Shown here: in pieces, positions 1-7,321 of the stretch
Layout of the letters: the number at the start of each line of letters is the position of its first letter
Numbering within the stretch: the stretch's first letter is position 1
Assembly (NCBI GenBank): GCA_964509335.1
Contig: CAZDXB010000016.1
Span: 1-64,000, forward strand
DNA: 64,000 nt
From: CAZDXB01 sp964509335
GTDB lineage: Bacteria; Bacteroidota; Ignavibacteria; Kapaibacteriales; UBA2268
Direction of reading: 5' to 3'
Translations under genes and position numbers: made by a program
The notes under the pieces: generated by a model
Seen by the model: only the letters and a program-made list of their open reading frames with translations
Databases searched by the model: none
Told to the model about the DNA's origin: nothing

Positions 1-63
1 CTCAATATCCGTCGGGAACGTATTTCTGCCGGATTGAATCGCGAGATTATAACAAAACTTTAA
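1..63 (+). CDS. C-terminal tail of an unidentified gene (5' end outside window)
   Basis: Frame 1 is open from the first base and ends in TAA at 61-63, giving a 20-residue basic tail rich in Arg, Ile and Glu. The next gene begins 34 bases later behind its own strong ribosome binding site, which fits this being the end of an upstream gene rather than noise. The fragment is too short to name a family. An open frame of 20 codons can also occur by chance, so support is weak. Confidence 0.4.
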   Translation, partial: LNIRRERISAGLNREIITKL

Positions 64-97
64 AAATAATCGTTAGCAAATAAAGGAGGGAAAAGCT

Positions 98-238
98 ATG
101 AAATACATCGTAATTATATTGACGTTTTTAAGCGCGTCCTTAGCGCTATACTCGCAGGACAGCGAGCCGGAGCCGTTTAAGTTCGACTACGGCAAGTTCG
201 GGAATCAAAAAACAATTATAATTTGGGAAGAGTGTTAA
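98..238 (+). CDS. small exported peptide, 46 aa, unknown function
   Basis: An ATG at 98 follows a near-perfect Shine-Dalgarno sequence (AAAGGAGGG, 82-90) by seven bases, one of the best in the window. The product has a short basic start, a hydrophobic stretch (about residues 4-17) and a probable signal-peptidase site after the ALYSQ segment near residue 19. The mature part is only about 27 residues, acidic at first (EPEP), then Gly/Lys, and ends in Trp-Glu-Glu-Cys. There is no lipobox, and the only Cys is the last residue. It lies directly upstream of the perR-like gene on the same strand. I do not recognise a family. The ribosome binding site and signal peptide make it more likely real than chance; the alternative is a decayed gene start. 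Confidence 0.5.
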   Translation: MKYIVIILTFLSASLALYSQDSEPEPFKFDYGKFGNQKTIIIWEEC

Positions 239-260
239 ATCTTAAATTTTTTAAAATAAT

Positions 261-275
261 TTAAAATAATTCTAA
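261..275. promoter_or_regulatory. PerR-box-like operator upstream of the Fur-family gene
   Basis: The 15 bases at 261-275 match the Bacillus PerR box consensus (TTATAAT-N-ATTATAA) at 12 of 14 informative positions; the two differences are symmetric about the centre. A poorer overlapping copy lies at 251-265. A -7-like element, TAATATTG (273-280, one off TAnnTTTG), overlaps it, which would place a start of transcription between this site and the ATG at 320. This fits autoregulation by the PerR-like protein. The region is A+T-rich, so a chance match is possible. Confidence 0.4.
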
Positions 276-319
276 TATTGGAACGTTTCCAGATAGAAAG
301 AAATAAAAAGAACAATAAA

Positions 320-745
320 ATGAAGAAACGGGACATACATAAGACACTATCGGAAAACGGTTTAAAGCTAACTCCGCAAAGGATTGCGGTTTACGAAGCT
401 TTAGCGGGTTCTAAGAAACATCCGTCGGCAGACGAGATATTCCGCGAGGCAAAAAAGATTATACCGTCGATTTCTTTGGCGTCGGTTTACAATATTCTGG
501 ACGTATTTCAAAAAAAGAACATCATAACTACGGTTCAGACAGCCGACGACACTGTAAGATACGACGCGAACACAGATTTGCACTGCCATTTATACGATAA
601 GGAGTCGGGCAAAATAGTCGATTATTGCGACAAAGAGCTTAACGAAGTTCTGAAAGAACACTTTGAAAACAAAGATATACCGGACTTTGAAATTGAAGAC
701 ATTAAGATTGAACTGATTGGAAAATTTGAAAAAATTAGCTTATAA
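320..745 (+). CDS. perR: PerR-like Fur-family peroxide/metal-responsive repressor
   Basis: This is a 141-residue Fur-family protein: a winged helix (about residues 1-75, with the LTPQR segment before the recognition region) and a C-terminal dimerisation domain. The five regulatory metal ligands known from Bacillus PerR (H37, D85, H91, H93, D104) all align with a constant offset of three, as H34, D82, H88, H90 and D101. The Asp at 101, rather than Glu, favours PerR over Fur. The four structural-zinc cysteines of PerR are all missing (positions 93, 96, 133 and 136 are Asp, Ser, Ile and Phe). I prefer the ATG at 320 over the in-frame TTG at 278 because it gives the family's usual N terminus and leaves the operator-like site at 261-275 outside the gene. 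The peroxiredoxin 59 bases downstream supports a role in peroxide defence. Confidence 0.85.
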   Translation: MKKRDIHKTLSENGLKLTPQRIAVYEALAGSKKHPSADEIFREAKKIIPSISLASVYNILDVFQKKNIITTVQTADDTVRYDANTDLHCHLYDKESGKIVDYCDKELNEVLKEHFENKDIPDFEIEDIKIELIGKFEKISL

Positions 746-746
746 A

Positions 747-770
747 CAGTTTTTAATCTGCATTAAACTG
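747..770. promoter_or_regulatory. inverted repeat between perR and the peroxiredoxin gene
   Basis: CAGTTT and AAACTG flank a 12-base centre, with further pairing of AAT and ATT if a two-base bulge is allowed. It lies in the 59-base gap upstream of the peroxiredoxin start. It could be an operator for the neighbouring repressor or a weak attenuator. It is not a good PerR-box match and has no long T run. Confidence 0.25.
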
Positions 771-804
771 ATATTTTGTTGAATTATTAAAATGGAGTTT
801 TATT

Positions 805-1458
805 ATGAATGAAGAAAAAACAGCTTTTCCGTTAATCGGCGACAAATTTCCCGAGATGGAAGTTCAGACGACCCACGGTATGATGAATTTGCCAAAGGAC
901 CTTAGCGGCAAATGGTTCATCTTATTCAGCCATCCAGCTGACTTTACGCCGGTTTGCACGACCGAGTTCGTCGCGTTTCAAAAGCGCTACAAAGAATTCA
1001 AAGAGTTGAATACCGAATTAGTCGGACTCAGCATCGACCAAGTGTTTTCCCATATCAAATGGATTGATTGGATTAAAGACAACTTGGACGTCGAAATTGA
1101 GTTTCCGATTATCGCCGACCACGGCAAAGTCGCCGGACAACTCGGTTTGGTTCATCCCGGCAAAGGCTCGAACACCGTTAGGGCTGTTTACATTGTCGAT
1201 ACGAACGGAACGATTCGCGCAATTCTTTACTATCCGCAGGAGTTGGGCAGAAACTTCGACGAAATCCTTAGAATGATGAAAGCGTTCCATATTGCGGACA
1301 AAGAAAAAGTAGCTATGCCGGCTAATTGGCCTAACAACGAACTTATAGCGGATAAAGTTATTATTCCGCCGCCAACGGACGTAAAAGCCGCCAGATACAA
1401 GAAAGAAAAATACGACAATTACGACTGGTGGTTTATGTATAGGGCTTTGGAGAAATAA
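805..1458 (+). CDS. 1-Cys peroxiredoxin (Prx6/AhpC-TSA family)
   Basis: The 217-residue protein reduces peroxides with a catalytic cysteine. The thioredoxin-fold active site reads HPADFTPVCTTE, which puts the peroxidatic Cys at 51, with Thr48 and Pro44 of the PxxxT/SxxC motif in place. The long C-terminal region (about 165-217, with VIPPPTD and YDWWF) is typical of the Prx6 subfamily. Cys51 is the only cysteine, so the resolving and C-terminal cysteines of many archaeal Prx6 proteins are absent and the enzyme should work by a 1-Cys mechanism with an external reductant. It follows the PerR-like gene and ends just before a strong terminator, so the two probably form a peroxide-response unit. 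Confidence 0.92.
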   Translation: MNEEKTAFPLIGDKFPEMEVQTTHGMMNLPKDLSGKWFILFSHPADFTPVCTTEFVAFQKRYKEFKELNTELVGLSIDQVFSHIKWIDWIKDNLDVEIEFPIIADHGKVAGQLGLVHPGKGSNTVRAVYIVDTNGTIRAILYYPQELGRNFDEILRMMKAFHIADKEKVAMPANWPNNELIADKVIIPPPTDVKAARYKKEKYDNYDWWFMYRALEK

Positions 1459-1499
1459 GCTTTATCGGCGAAAATAACGATACAAACGAGTAAATAGTA

Positions 1500-1534
1500 A
1501 AAACGTCGGGATTTTCCAGTCCCGGCGTTTTTTA
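1500..1534 (+). terminator. intrinsic terminator after the peroxiredoxin gene
   Basis: An 11-bp stem with one G-U pair (AAACGTCGGGA against TCCCGGCGTTT) around an eight-base loop is followed by a T run. It lies 40 bases after the peroxiredoxin stop codon. Confidence 0.85.
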
Positions 1535-1544
1535 TTTATCTCAT

Positions 1545-1611
1545 GATGTGCCACACCCTCGCAGGTGTGGCACATCTGAGAAGAAAGAAGAGACGCAAGA
1601 TTTTGCGTCTC
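1545..1611. repeat. two adjacent REP-like hairpins
   Basis: Bases 1545-1576 form a perfect 13-bp stem (GATGTGCCACACC and its complement) with a six-base loop. Bases 1590-1611 form a perfect 9-bp stem (GAGACGCAA and its complement) with a four-base loop. Neither is followed by a T run, so they look like dispersed palindromic repeats rather than terminators. Similar short palindromes are common between genes in Bacteroidota and cyanobacteria. Confidence 0.7.
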
Positions 1612-1653
1612 TACGTCCTCTTAAAATGGCAAGTTCCGCTTCCTACACGGCAA

Positions 1654-1830
1654 CGGATAGCTTTAGAGACTGTCTAAAAACTCAATTATATCGATTATCT
1701 AACCTTTCGGGTAAACCCGAAGGTTGACGTAATTTCACAACTGGCGCGTGTTTTCAAGGTTAAGTCAACCTCAGGGTTTACCCTGAGGGCAGTAAAAACA
1801 TAGTTATTAGACAGTCTCTTTAGCTATCCG
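1654..1830. mobile_element. MITE-like element with 29-bp imperfect terminal inverted repeats
   Basis: The ends 1654-1682 and 1802-1830 are inverted copies of each other, 29 bp with about three mismatches; the shared core contains AGAGACTGTCTAA. Inside are two further palindromes: 1701-1725 (arms AACCTT and AAGGTT around CGGGTAAACCCG) and 1769-1788 (CCTCAGGGT and ACCCTGAGG). There is no coding capacity, so it would be non-autonomous. A decayed relative lies at 54392-54574. I see no clear target-site duplication. Confidence 0.72.
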
Positions 1831-1880
1831 CCAAAGCGGATGGACGTTTCACAGAACTCGTCGTCGGCTAATCCTCTCTC

Positions 1881-1910
1881 CTCCTTACAAAACTCCGATT
1901 TTGTAAGGAT
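1881..1910. repeat. 30-nt palindrome, copy 1 (CCTTACAAAA type)
   Basis: The left arm CCTTACAAAA and right arm TTTTGTAAGG flank a CTCCGA loop. A run of eight Ts follows, so on the plus strand it could also act as a terminator. It is identical to the copy at 2351-2380. Confidence 0.8.
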
Positions 1911-1920
1911 TTTTTTTCTC

Positions 1921-1968
1921 CTCCCGACGCTCCCGCGTTGGGACGCATACAGCCGCGCTCCGCGCTGC
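1921..1968. repeat. two-hairpin repeat, copy 1
   Basis: Two imperfect G+C-rich hairpins (around CCCGACGCTCCCGCGTTGGG and GCGCTCCGCGC) are joined by a short GCATACAG spacer. The same arrangement, with a similar ATACAAAG spacer, occurs at 62957-63000. Confidence 0.55.
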
Positions 1969-2072
1969 AAAAGCACAACACAAGAAACCCCTCTCTAGAT
2001 CTCCCCGCAAGCGAGGAGAGGGCTAAAAAGATAAACGTAAGCATATTGATATTAACCTGTTAGTCCTTTTAT

Positions 2073-2102
2073 CTCATTCCGAAATTCCAATTTCGGAATG
2101 AG
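2073..2102. repeat. 30-nt palindrome, copy 2 (CTCATTCCGAAA type)
   Basis: The arms CTCATTCCGAAATT and AATTTCGGAATGAG pair perfectly over 14 bp with a two-base centre. It has the same length and layout as the other 30-nt palindromes, but a different stem sequence. Confidence 0.8.
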
Positions 2103-2159
2103 GAAAGAGGGGAGAGGAAACTATTGCAGCCTAATTCCCAAACTCCATTTATATAATAC

Positions 2160-2189
2160 CTAATCCCCAAACTCCGATTTGGGAATTAG
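2160..2189. repeat. 30-nt palindrome, copy 3 (CTAATCCCCAAA type)
   Basis: The arms CTAATCCCCAAA and TTTGGGAATTAG pair with one mismatch around a CTCCGA loop, which is the loop also found in the CCTTACAAAA-type copies. A half copy of the left arm lies just upstream at 2131-2150. Confidence 0.75.
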
Positions 2190-2350
2190 AAAAATCGAAA
2201 TCCCTCTCTGCTTGCGGAGAGGGATTGGGCGAGGTTAACAATCGACGCGGAGCCGGCGAAACTCTCGAACCCTCGCCATCCCTCCCTTTAGTAAAGGGAG
2301 GGAGTAAGATTCGGACGTTTTCCTCCTTACAAAACTCCGATTTTCCTCTC

Positions 2351-2380
2351 CTCCTTACAAAACTCCGATTTTGTAAGGAT
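2351..2380. repeat. 30-nt palindrome, copy 4 (CCTTACAAAA type)
   Basis: It is identical over 30 bases to the copy at 1881-1910 and is also followed by a T run. A truncated copy of its left half lies at 2321-2345, suggesting a tandem or nested insertion. Confidence 0.8.
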
Positions 2381-2389
2381 TTTTTCTAT

Positions 2390-2419
2390 CTCCTTCCGAA
2401 GTTATAATTTCGAAAGGAG
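2390..2419. repeat. 30-nt palindrome, copy 5 (CTCCTTCCGAAG type)
   Basis: The arms CTCCTTCCGAA and TTCGAAAGGAG pair with one mismatch around a short A+T-rich loop. It lies 18 bases from the 3' end of rsmB, where it could serve as that gene's terminator on the minus strand. Confidence 0.65.
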
Positions 2420-2437
2420 GAAATGATAAAACGATTT

Positions 2438-3844
2438 TTATCTTCGCTTAACAAGCCTCGCGGCGAACGCGCCGTCGGATTTGTGCAAGTGTGGGAACGT
2501 CTGTAAGAAGCCGTTCTTGCAGACTTCTTTCGGCAAGTATTTTTCCGCCTTGTCGATTTCGAACTCGGGATGTTCTTTTAAGAACCATTCGACGTTCTCT
2601 TCGTTCTCCTCGTTCTCGATAGAACAGGTGGAATATAATATTACGCCTCCTACTTTGACTAATTTTGCGGCGTTTTTCAACAACTGCCTTTGCGTGTTGA
2701 CCATTATTTTAATGTCGTCTATGTCTCTTTTCCATTTGATATCGGGCTTTTTCGAGATTGTGCCGGTGCCGGAGCAAGGGGCGTCAACGAAAGCTATGTC
2801 GAGCGGGGCTTCGAATTCGACTTCGGCGGCGTCGGCTTTCATTGTTTCGAGGGAAACGCCGAGTCTTTCCGCTCCTTCTTCAATAAAGCGCAACTTAGAT
2901 TTATATTTGTCTATCGCGATAATTTTCGCTTGGTTATTGGATAAGTCGGCAAGCGCGAATGCTTTGCCTCCCGGCGCCGAGCATAAATCGGCTATTATGT
3001 CGCCGGGCTGTGGGTTGGCGAGCTTTGCCGCCATATAAGCCGAAGCGTCTTGAACGGTTATCTTGCCCGTTTCGAATAAATCCTGTTTCGTAGGCGCGAA
3101 GCCTTTGGATTTTATGATTATAATATTCTCGTCGTAAGGCGAAGTTTCGAATTCGACGCCTAAGTTAGTTAATTTGTCGCGAATTTCTTCAGGATTCGAT
3201 TTCAAAGTATTGACGCGAGCGATTAAATCTGGCTTCCGATTGTTCGCTTCCAATAGTTTGACTGTCTGCTCCTCGCCAAATCTATCGAGCCATTTTTTCA
3301 CCGTCCATCTCGGATGCGAAGCCGTTACGGCGTAGTAATACACGGCGTCTTCTGCCTTTTTAGGATACCGAATGTTCTCGAGATTTCGCTCGATATTTCT
3401 TAGCACGCCGTTTACTATTGAGGCTGTTTTGTCGCCTTGTATTTTCTTGACGAACTCGACCGATTCGTTGACGGCGGCGTATGTCGGTATTTTATCCAAG
3501 AACATAATTTGATACAAAGCCACTCTCATAGAGTTCTTAACGATGTTCAGGCATTTCAAGTAGTCGCCGATATAAAAACCGACAAGCGCCCAGTCGAGCC
3601 TCCATCGCCAGCGGATAACTCCGTTGACAATCTCGACGAGCAAACCCTTGTCTTCTCTAGACTCGAGTTCGTCCAGTTGTTTGTTAAGGAGAACGTCTAT
3701 GTAGGCGTCGCTTCTTTCGAATCTATTCAATATTTTAATCGCCCGGAATCTCGCGGGATTAATATTTACGCTTTTGTTATTGTTATTTTCCAAATTTCTT
3801 TTATCTTTATTTTTAGTTTTTGTTTCCATTTTGAAAACGCTCAT
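2438..3844 (-). CDS. rsmB: 16S rRNA (cytosine-967-C5)-methyltransferase RsmB
   Basis: The 468-residue protein has a NusB-like RNA-binding domain (about 30-165) and a class I SAM methyltransferase domain (about 230-468), the RsmB arrangement. The SAM-binding loop DLCSAPGGK lies at about 286-294. The two cysteines of m5C methyltransferases are Cys357 (DAPCSGTG) and Cys407 (YSTCS); the latter forms the covalent bond with cytosine in this family. It modifies helix 31 of 16S rRNA. The N terminus carries a Lys/Asn-rich extension of about 28 residues, and Met6 is an alternative start. It is divergent from the outer-membrane protein gene at 3910. Confidence 0.92.
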   Translation of the reverse strand: MSVFKMETKTKNKDKRNLENNNNKSVNINPARFRAIKILNRFERSDAYIDVLLNKQLDELESREDKGLLVEIVNGVIRWRWRLDWALVGFYIGDYLKCLNIVKNSMRVALYQIMFLDKIPTYAAVNESVEFVKKIQGDKTASIVNGVLRNIERNLENIRYPKKAEDAVYYYAVTASHPRWTVKKWLDRFGEEQTVKLLEANNRKPDLIARVNTLKSNPEEIRDKLTNLGVEFETSPYDENIIIIKSKGFAPTKQDLFETGKITVQDASAYMAAKLANPQPGDIIADLCSAPGGKAFALADLSNNQAKIIAIDKYKSKLRFIEEGAERLGVSLETMKADAAEVEFEAPLDIAFVDAPCSGTGTISKKPDIKWKRDIDDIKIMVNTQRQLLKNAAKLVKVGGVILYSTCSIENEENEENVEWFLKEHPEFEIDKAEKYLPKEVCKNGFLQTFPHLHKSDGAFAARLVKRR

Positions 3845-3909
3845 TGAAAATATTTTTTACGCGCCAAAATTTTTGATTAATGGACGCTAACTTTAATACG
3901 GTTTACACG

Positions 3910-4734
3910 ATGAAAATATTGTTATTATACTTTACTTTTTTTCTCGCCCTGATAGGCGGGAGTTTTAGCGCTCTTTCCCAAAAAGTATCCTCGCCTTTGG
4001 TTCCCGAGGAGCCGCCGAAGCAGATTGAATTGGGAGCCGTTTTTGGCTTGGGACAAAATAACTTGAAAGGGCTCTACAAAGCGGATTGCGACTTTTGCGA
4101 GTTCGAGTCAGGAAACGGATTCGGTTATTCTATAGGAGCCGTTTTCGCCGTTGATATTCGAACTTTTTTGCAAGCCGGCGCGCTTTTGACTTACGATTCG
4201 AAAAGCCTCGCCTCGTCTTTCAAATCGATAGAAAGCGTAGGATTTTTTAATCCGCCAAATAATTACGAGAAGCTAGACATACCTTTTAGGTATAACGCCG
4301 ATATATCAATCGGAGCATTCGATTTTCAGCCGTTTATTCAAGCGACGCCTTTCGATTTTCTTTTCGCGCGCTTAGGATTAGGCGTATATTTTATTGCAAG
4401 TTCGAACATCAGTAACGAGAAGAACTTGCTGAAATTCAAGGATACTTTAAAAACCGGCGAAATAGTCGATTTATCTTTCGAAGACGGCAAGAAGAAAACG
4501 ACTTTGGAAGATAGGAAGATTCCCGGATTGAATTCCGCGCAGTTTTATTTAGAGCCCGCCGTCGGATTTAACTTTCGTCTTTCCGAACGCTTCAACCTAA
4601 GTCCGGTATTCCAATATTCAATTCCGCTGACCCAATTAAGCGACGAGCAAGAGGATTTTAAAATCAACTCTTGGAGAATCAGCCTCGAGTTAAGACACAT
4701 CGTCAAGCCGAGAGAGCCTATCGATATCGAATAG
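3910..4734 (+). CDS. outer-membrane beta-barrel protein, function unknown
   Basis: The 274-residue product starts with a signal peptide (MKILLLYFTFFLALIGG, cleavage near ALSQ). The rest alternates aromatic and polar residues in strand-like stretches and ends in strands such as WRISLELRHIV, as in PorT/OmpA-like barrels of Bacteroidota. I chose the ATG at 3910 over the in-frame ATG at 3880 because it places the signal peptide at the true N terminus. It converges with the sppA-like gene, 71 bases apart. The barrel assignment is by pattern only; substrate and role are unknown. Confidence 0.7.
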   Translation: MKILLLYFTFFLALIGGSFSALSQKVSSPLVPEEPPKQIELGAVFGLGQNNLKGLYKADCDFCEFESGNGFGYSIGAVFAVDIRTFLQAGALLTYDSKSLASSFKSIESVGFFNPPNNYEKLDIPFRYNADISIGAFDFQPFIQATPFDFLFARLGLGVYFIASSNISNEKNLLKFKDTLKTGEIVDLSFEDGKKKTTLEDRKIPGLNSAQFYLEPAVGFNFRLSERFNLSPVFQYSIPLTQLSDEQEDFKINSWRISLELRHIVKPREPIDIE

Positions 4735-4805
4735 GGCGTCGCGCATATTTTCCTACGTTTGATAGCCGACTTAATAAGGAAATCGCGTCGAATTTTTATT
4801 GTCGT

Positions 4806-7262
4806 TTACTCGTCTTGAACGTATTTCAGATAATCAAGCGACATAATCGGCAGAGGTATGCCGTTGTTTTCGAGCAAGAATTTAAGCTCTTCTAAAGTTT
4901 CCTCGTCTTTTTTAACTTCGAAACCGAAAACAGAACCGAACAACGCGTTTATATCGAACAGTTCCTGTTTCGGATATTCCTTAATCATTATTTCATCGTC
5001 GGGGTCTATTCCCGCGGCTTCTTTGGCGATATCAATGGCTTTCTGCAAGCCGCCGTATTCGTCTATTAATCCGATATCTTTGGCTCTTTTGCCCGTCCAA
5101 ACTCTTCCTTGCGCAACGCTGTCTATTTCTTCGTAGCTTTTGTCTCTGCCGTCGGCTACGTATTGAACGAATTCTTTGTAGTGAGTTTTAATATAATCCG
5201 CCATCTGTGCTTTTTCGTCTTCGGTCAAATTTCTGTCGGGCAAGCCGAGAGGAATAATAGGCAGCCGGAAAGGATAGCCTAAATCGGCGTATTTGCCGGT
5301 TTTAACGATTTCCGTGTTTATTCCCATCGAGTCGGCGATTCCTTTATTATAGAACCAGCCGCCAATTACGCCGATAGAGCCTGTAATGGTCATAGGCGAG
5401 GCTACGATTGTGTCGGCGTCCATCGAAATCCAGTATCCGCCGGAAGCGGCTACCGCGCCTTGAGAGACTATTATTGGTTTTTTGTCTTTGTATTGTCTGA
5501 TTAAATCGGCGATATAGTCGGAAGCCATAGCGTCGCCGCCGGGGGAATCGACTCTTATAATAATAGCGGAAACGCCTCGGTCCTTGGCGGCTTTCTTCAG
5601 ATGCTTGGACAATTCTCTAGCTTTAATGCCTGAGTCCATATCGCAAACCCCAAGCGCGTATATTAGAGCTAAGGTTTGCAGAGGTTCGCCCCATTTGTCG
5701 TCGGTAGGCGGATATTGTTTCCACAACCTAGACGATTTCCATACGGAGGCTTTCTCGTCGATTTCTTTAATAATGTCTTTAGCGTCCGTCCATCTGCCAA
5801 TAGTATCGACTAAGTTCTCCGCTAAAGCTTCTTTCTTTCCGTAAAGTATTGCGCCGTTAACCAAGCTGTCGAATTTCTCGACGTTAAAGCCTCTGCCCTC
5901 GCATATTTCTTTCTTGGAAATCTCGTGCCAATCGTCTATCATAGCTTGTCGTTGTTCCCTGTCCGCCTCGGACATTTCTTGCCTTGAGAAGTTTTCGTAA
6001 GCCGATTTATATTTAAAATATCGAAGCTCTTCAAAGCCAATACCGACGTCCGCCAACAGTTTTTTATAATAGCTTCTGCCGGTTGCGTAGCCGGTCAAAG
6101 AAATCGAGCCTTGCGGGTCCATTATGATTATATCGGCTACCGAAGCGAAATGATATTTTGGTAGAGAAACTCTATCGATAAACATAACGACTTTTTTGCC
6201 AGCCGATTTGAAATCTTTCAATTTTTCGCGCAACTCCCACATTAATTCCATATTCGCGCTCATTCCCGAGAGCGAAATCGCCAATCCTTTGACTCTGGAG
6301 CTTTTCTTTGCCTCGTCGATTTTGTCTAATATATCGAGCAGTTTGTTTGTTTCGTCGAACCAAAGAAATCCTTTGTAGTTTAACGGACCTTCCAAATCCA
6401 TTTTTACGTATGAATCTTCTTCGAAAAAGTCCTCGACAATAGTCCTGTCGTAAGCGCCGACGCGCACGGCGTATGAGTGATAGCCGTAGTTCTGATTTTT
6501 ATCGAATTGCGATAGCGATGAAAAACCCAAATTGCCGAAACTTAAATTAAATCCTAAAGCGAAAGTTTGGTCGTCGAAGTATCTAAAGTTAATTCGCGCG
6601 CCGTCCGCGACCTCCCAAGAAACGCCCGCGCTCCAATTGGCGGTTTCATAGTTTTCGCCGTCGTAAAAAGCGGCGTCGCCGTAAAAAGTTAATGGGTAAT
6701 CGCCGAACGGACGGACGGCAATTTCGCCGACGGTTTCGCCTTCGTTTGACTCGAAAGCGAAGGTTTTTTGCAAACCGACGGATAGATATCTCATCGGTCT
6801 GAAAAGAGCGCCTAAAGTATATATACCGCTCCTGTCGAAATGAGCGATGTCGCCGAACGGATAACCGAAGCCGACGCCGAAATTAAATTTTCGAGTTCCG
6901 AAAGCCCAAGAGTAGCGGAGATCGTAAACCGAATGCGCGCTGTCGGCTTCGTGGAAAAGCCCCCAGCCGGAACTGGGCATCTCGAGCGAAAAGAATTTCG
7001 TCTTCGGCGTTCCCGTAAAAAGGCCCCAGCGCTTCGGGAAATCGAATTTATCGTTTCTATCGGACATAGCGAACAAAATATCCGGTTCGTTCAAATAGGA
7101 AGATGCGGCGGGATTTACGAAGCCGTAAAGCCCGTATTTAAAAGCGCCGGGAGATGCTTGCATAAAGTCCTTCATATCGTAATATCCAATATAAGAGCCT
7201 TTCGAATACACGAAAAAAGGCGACAAAAGCAGAGCCAGCAGAGCGTATTTCAATATTTTCAT
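4806..7262 (-). CDS. sppA: signal peptide peptidase SppA-type S49 protease with N-terminal barrel-like domain
   Basis: The 818-residue protein has a signal peptide (1-20), a region of about 250 residues rich in Gly/aromatic strand-like repeats (about 22-275), then two S49 domains (about 285-500 and 525-760) as in 67K-type SppA. The catalytic Lys aligns to K419 in KYKSAYENF and the Ser to S607 in VAASGGYWIS, followed by the usual TGSIGVIGGW. SppA enzymes degrade cleaved signal peptides and other small membrane proteins. E. coli SppA is about 618 residues and has no such N-terminal region. The exported N-terminal barrel-like part suggests placement at or in the outer membrane rather than the inner membrane. 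The protease assignment is firm; the barrel reading is inference from strand pattern. Confidence 0.87.
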   Translation of the reverse strand: MKILKYALLALLLSPFFVYSKGSYIGYYDMKDFMQASPGAFKYGLYGFVNPAASSYLNEPDILFAMSDRNDKFDFPKRWGLFTGTPKTKFFSLEMPSSGWGLFHEADSAHSVYDLRYSWAFGTRKFNFGVGFGYPFGDIAHFDRSGIYTLGALFRPMRYLSVGLQKTFAFESNEGETVGEIAVRPFGDYPLTFYGDAAFYDGENYETANWSAGVSWEVADGARINFRYFDDQTFALGFNLSFGNLGFSSLSQFDKNQNYGYHSYAVRVGAYDRTIVEDFFEEDSYVKMDLEGPLNYKGFLWFDETNKLLDILDKIDEAKKSSRVKGLAISLSGMSANMELMWELREKLKDFKSAGKKVVMFIDRVSLPKYHFASVADIIIMDPQGSISLTGYATGRSYYKKLLADVGIGFEELRYFKYKSAYENFSRQEMSEADREQRQAMIDDWHEISKKEICEGRGFNVEKFDSLVNGAILYGKKEALAENLVDTIGRWTDAKDIIKEIDEKASVWKSSRLWKQYPPTDDKWGEPLQTLALIYALGVCDMDSGIKARELSKHLKKAAKDRGVSAIIIRVDSPGGDAMASDYIADLIRQYKDKKPIIVSQGAVAASGGYWISMDADTIVASPMTITGSIGVIGGWFYNKGIADSMGINTEIVKTGKYADLGYPFRLPIIPLGLPDRNLTEDEKAQMADYIKTHYKEFVQYVADGRDKSYEEIDSVAQGRVWTGKRAKDIGLIDEYGGLQKAIDIAKEAAGIDPDDEIMIKEYPKQELFDINALFGSVFGFEVKKDEETLEELKFLLENNGIPLPIMSLDYLKYVQDE

Positions 7263-7321
7263 ATCCCGTCCGAAATTTGTTGCGTTAATGATTTCAAGAT
7301 AAAACTGAAAAGCTAAAAGGC

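Larger units (their letters stand above)
1840..2437. other. gene-free, palindrome-dense intergenic tract
   Basis: No convincing gene is seen here. Besides the 30-nt palindromes listed separately, it holds inverted repeats at 1989-2022 (CCCTCTC / GAGAGGG with an inner CGC-AA-GCG hairpin), 2200-2225 (perfect 9-bp stem ATCCCTCTC) and 2281-2301 (10-bp stem CCTCCCTTTA around one base). Half copies of the 30-nt palindromes lie at 2131-2150 and 2321-2345. Together with the hairpins and MITE just upstream, nearly a kilobase is made of nested or tandem insertions of short repeats. Confidence 0.75.

Noticed and set aside
2225..2407. 60-codon plus-strand reading frame
   Set aside because: It is a translation through the palindromic repeats of the gap; its peptide contains repeat-derived segments and it has no ribosome binding site or family resemblance.
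1459..2437. CRISPR array in the repeat-rich gap
   Set aside because: The palindromes are irregularly spaced and of different types, with no constant repeat-spacer rhythm and no cas genes in the window.
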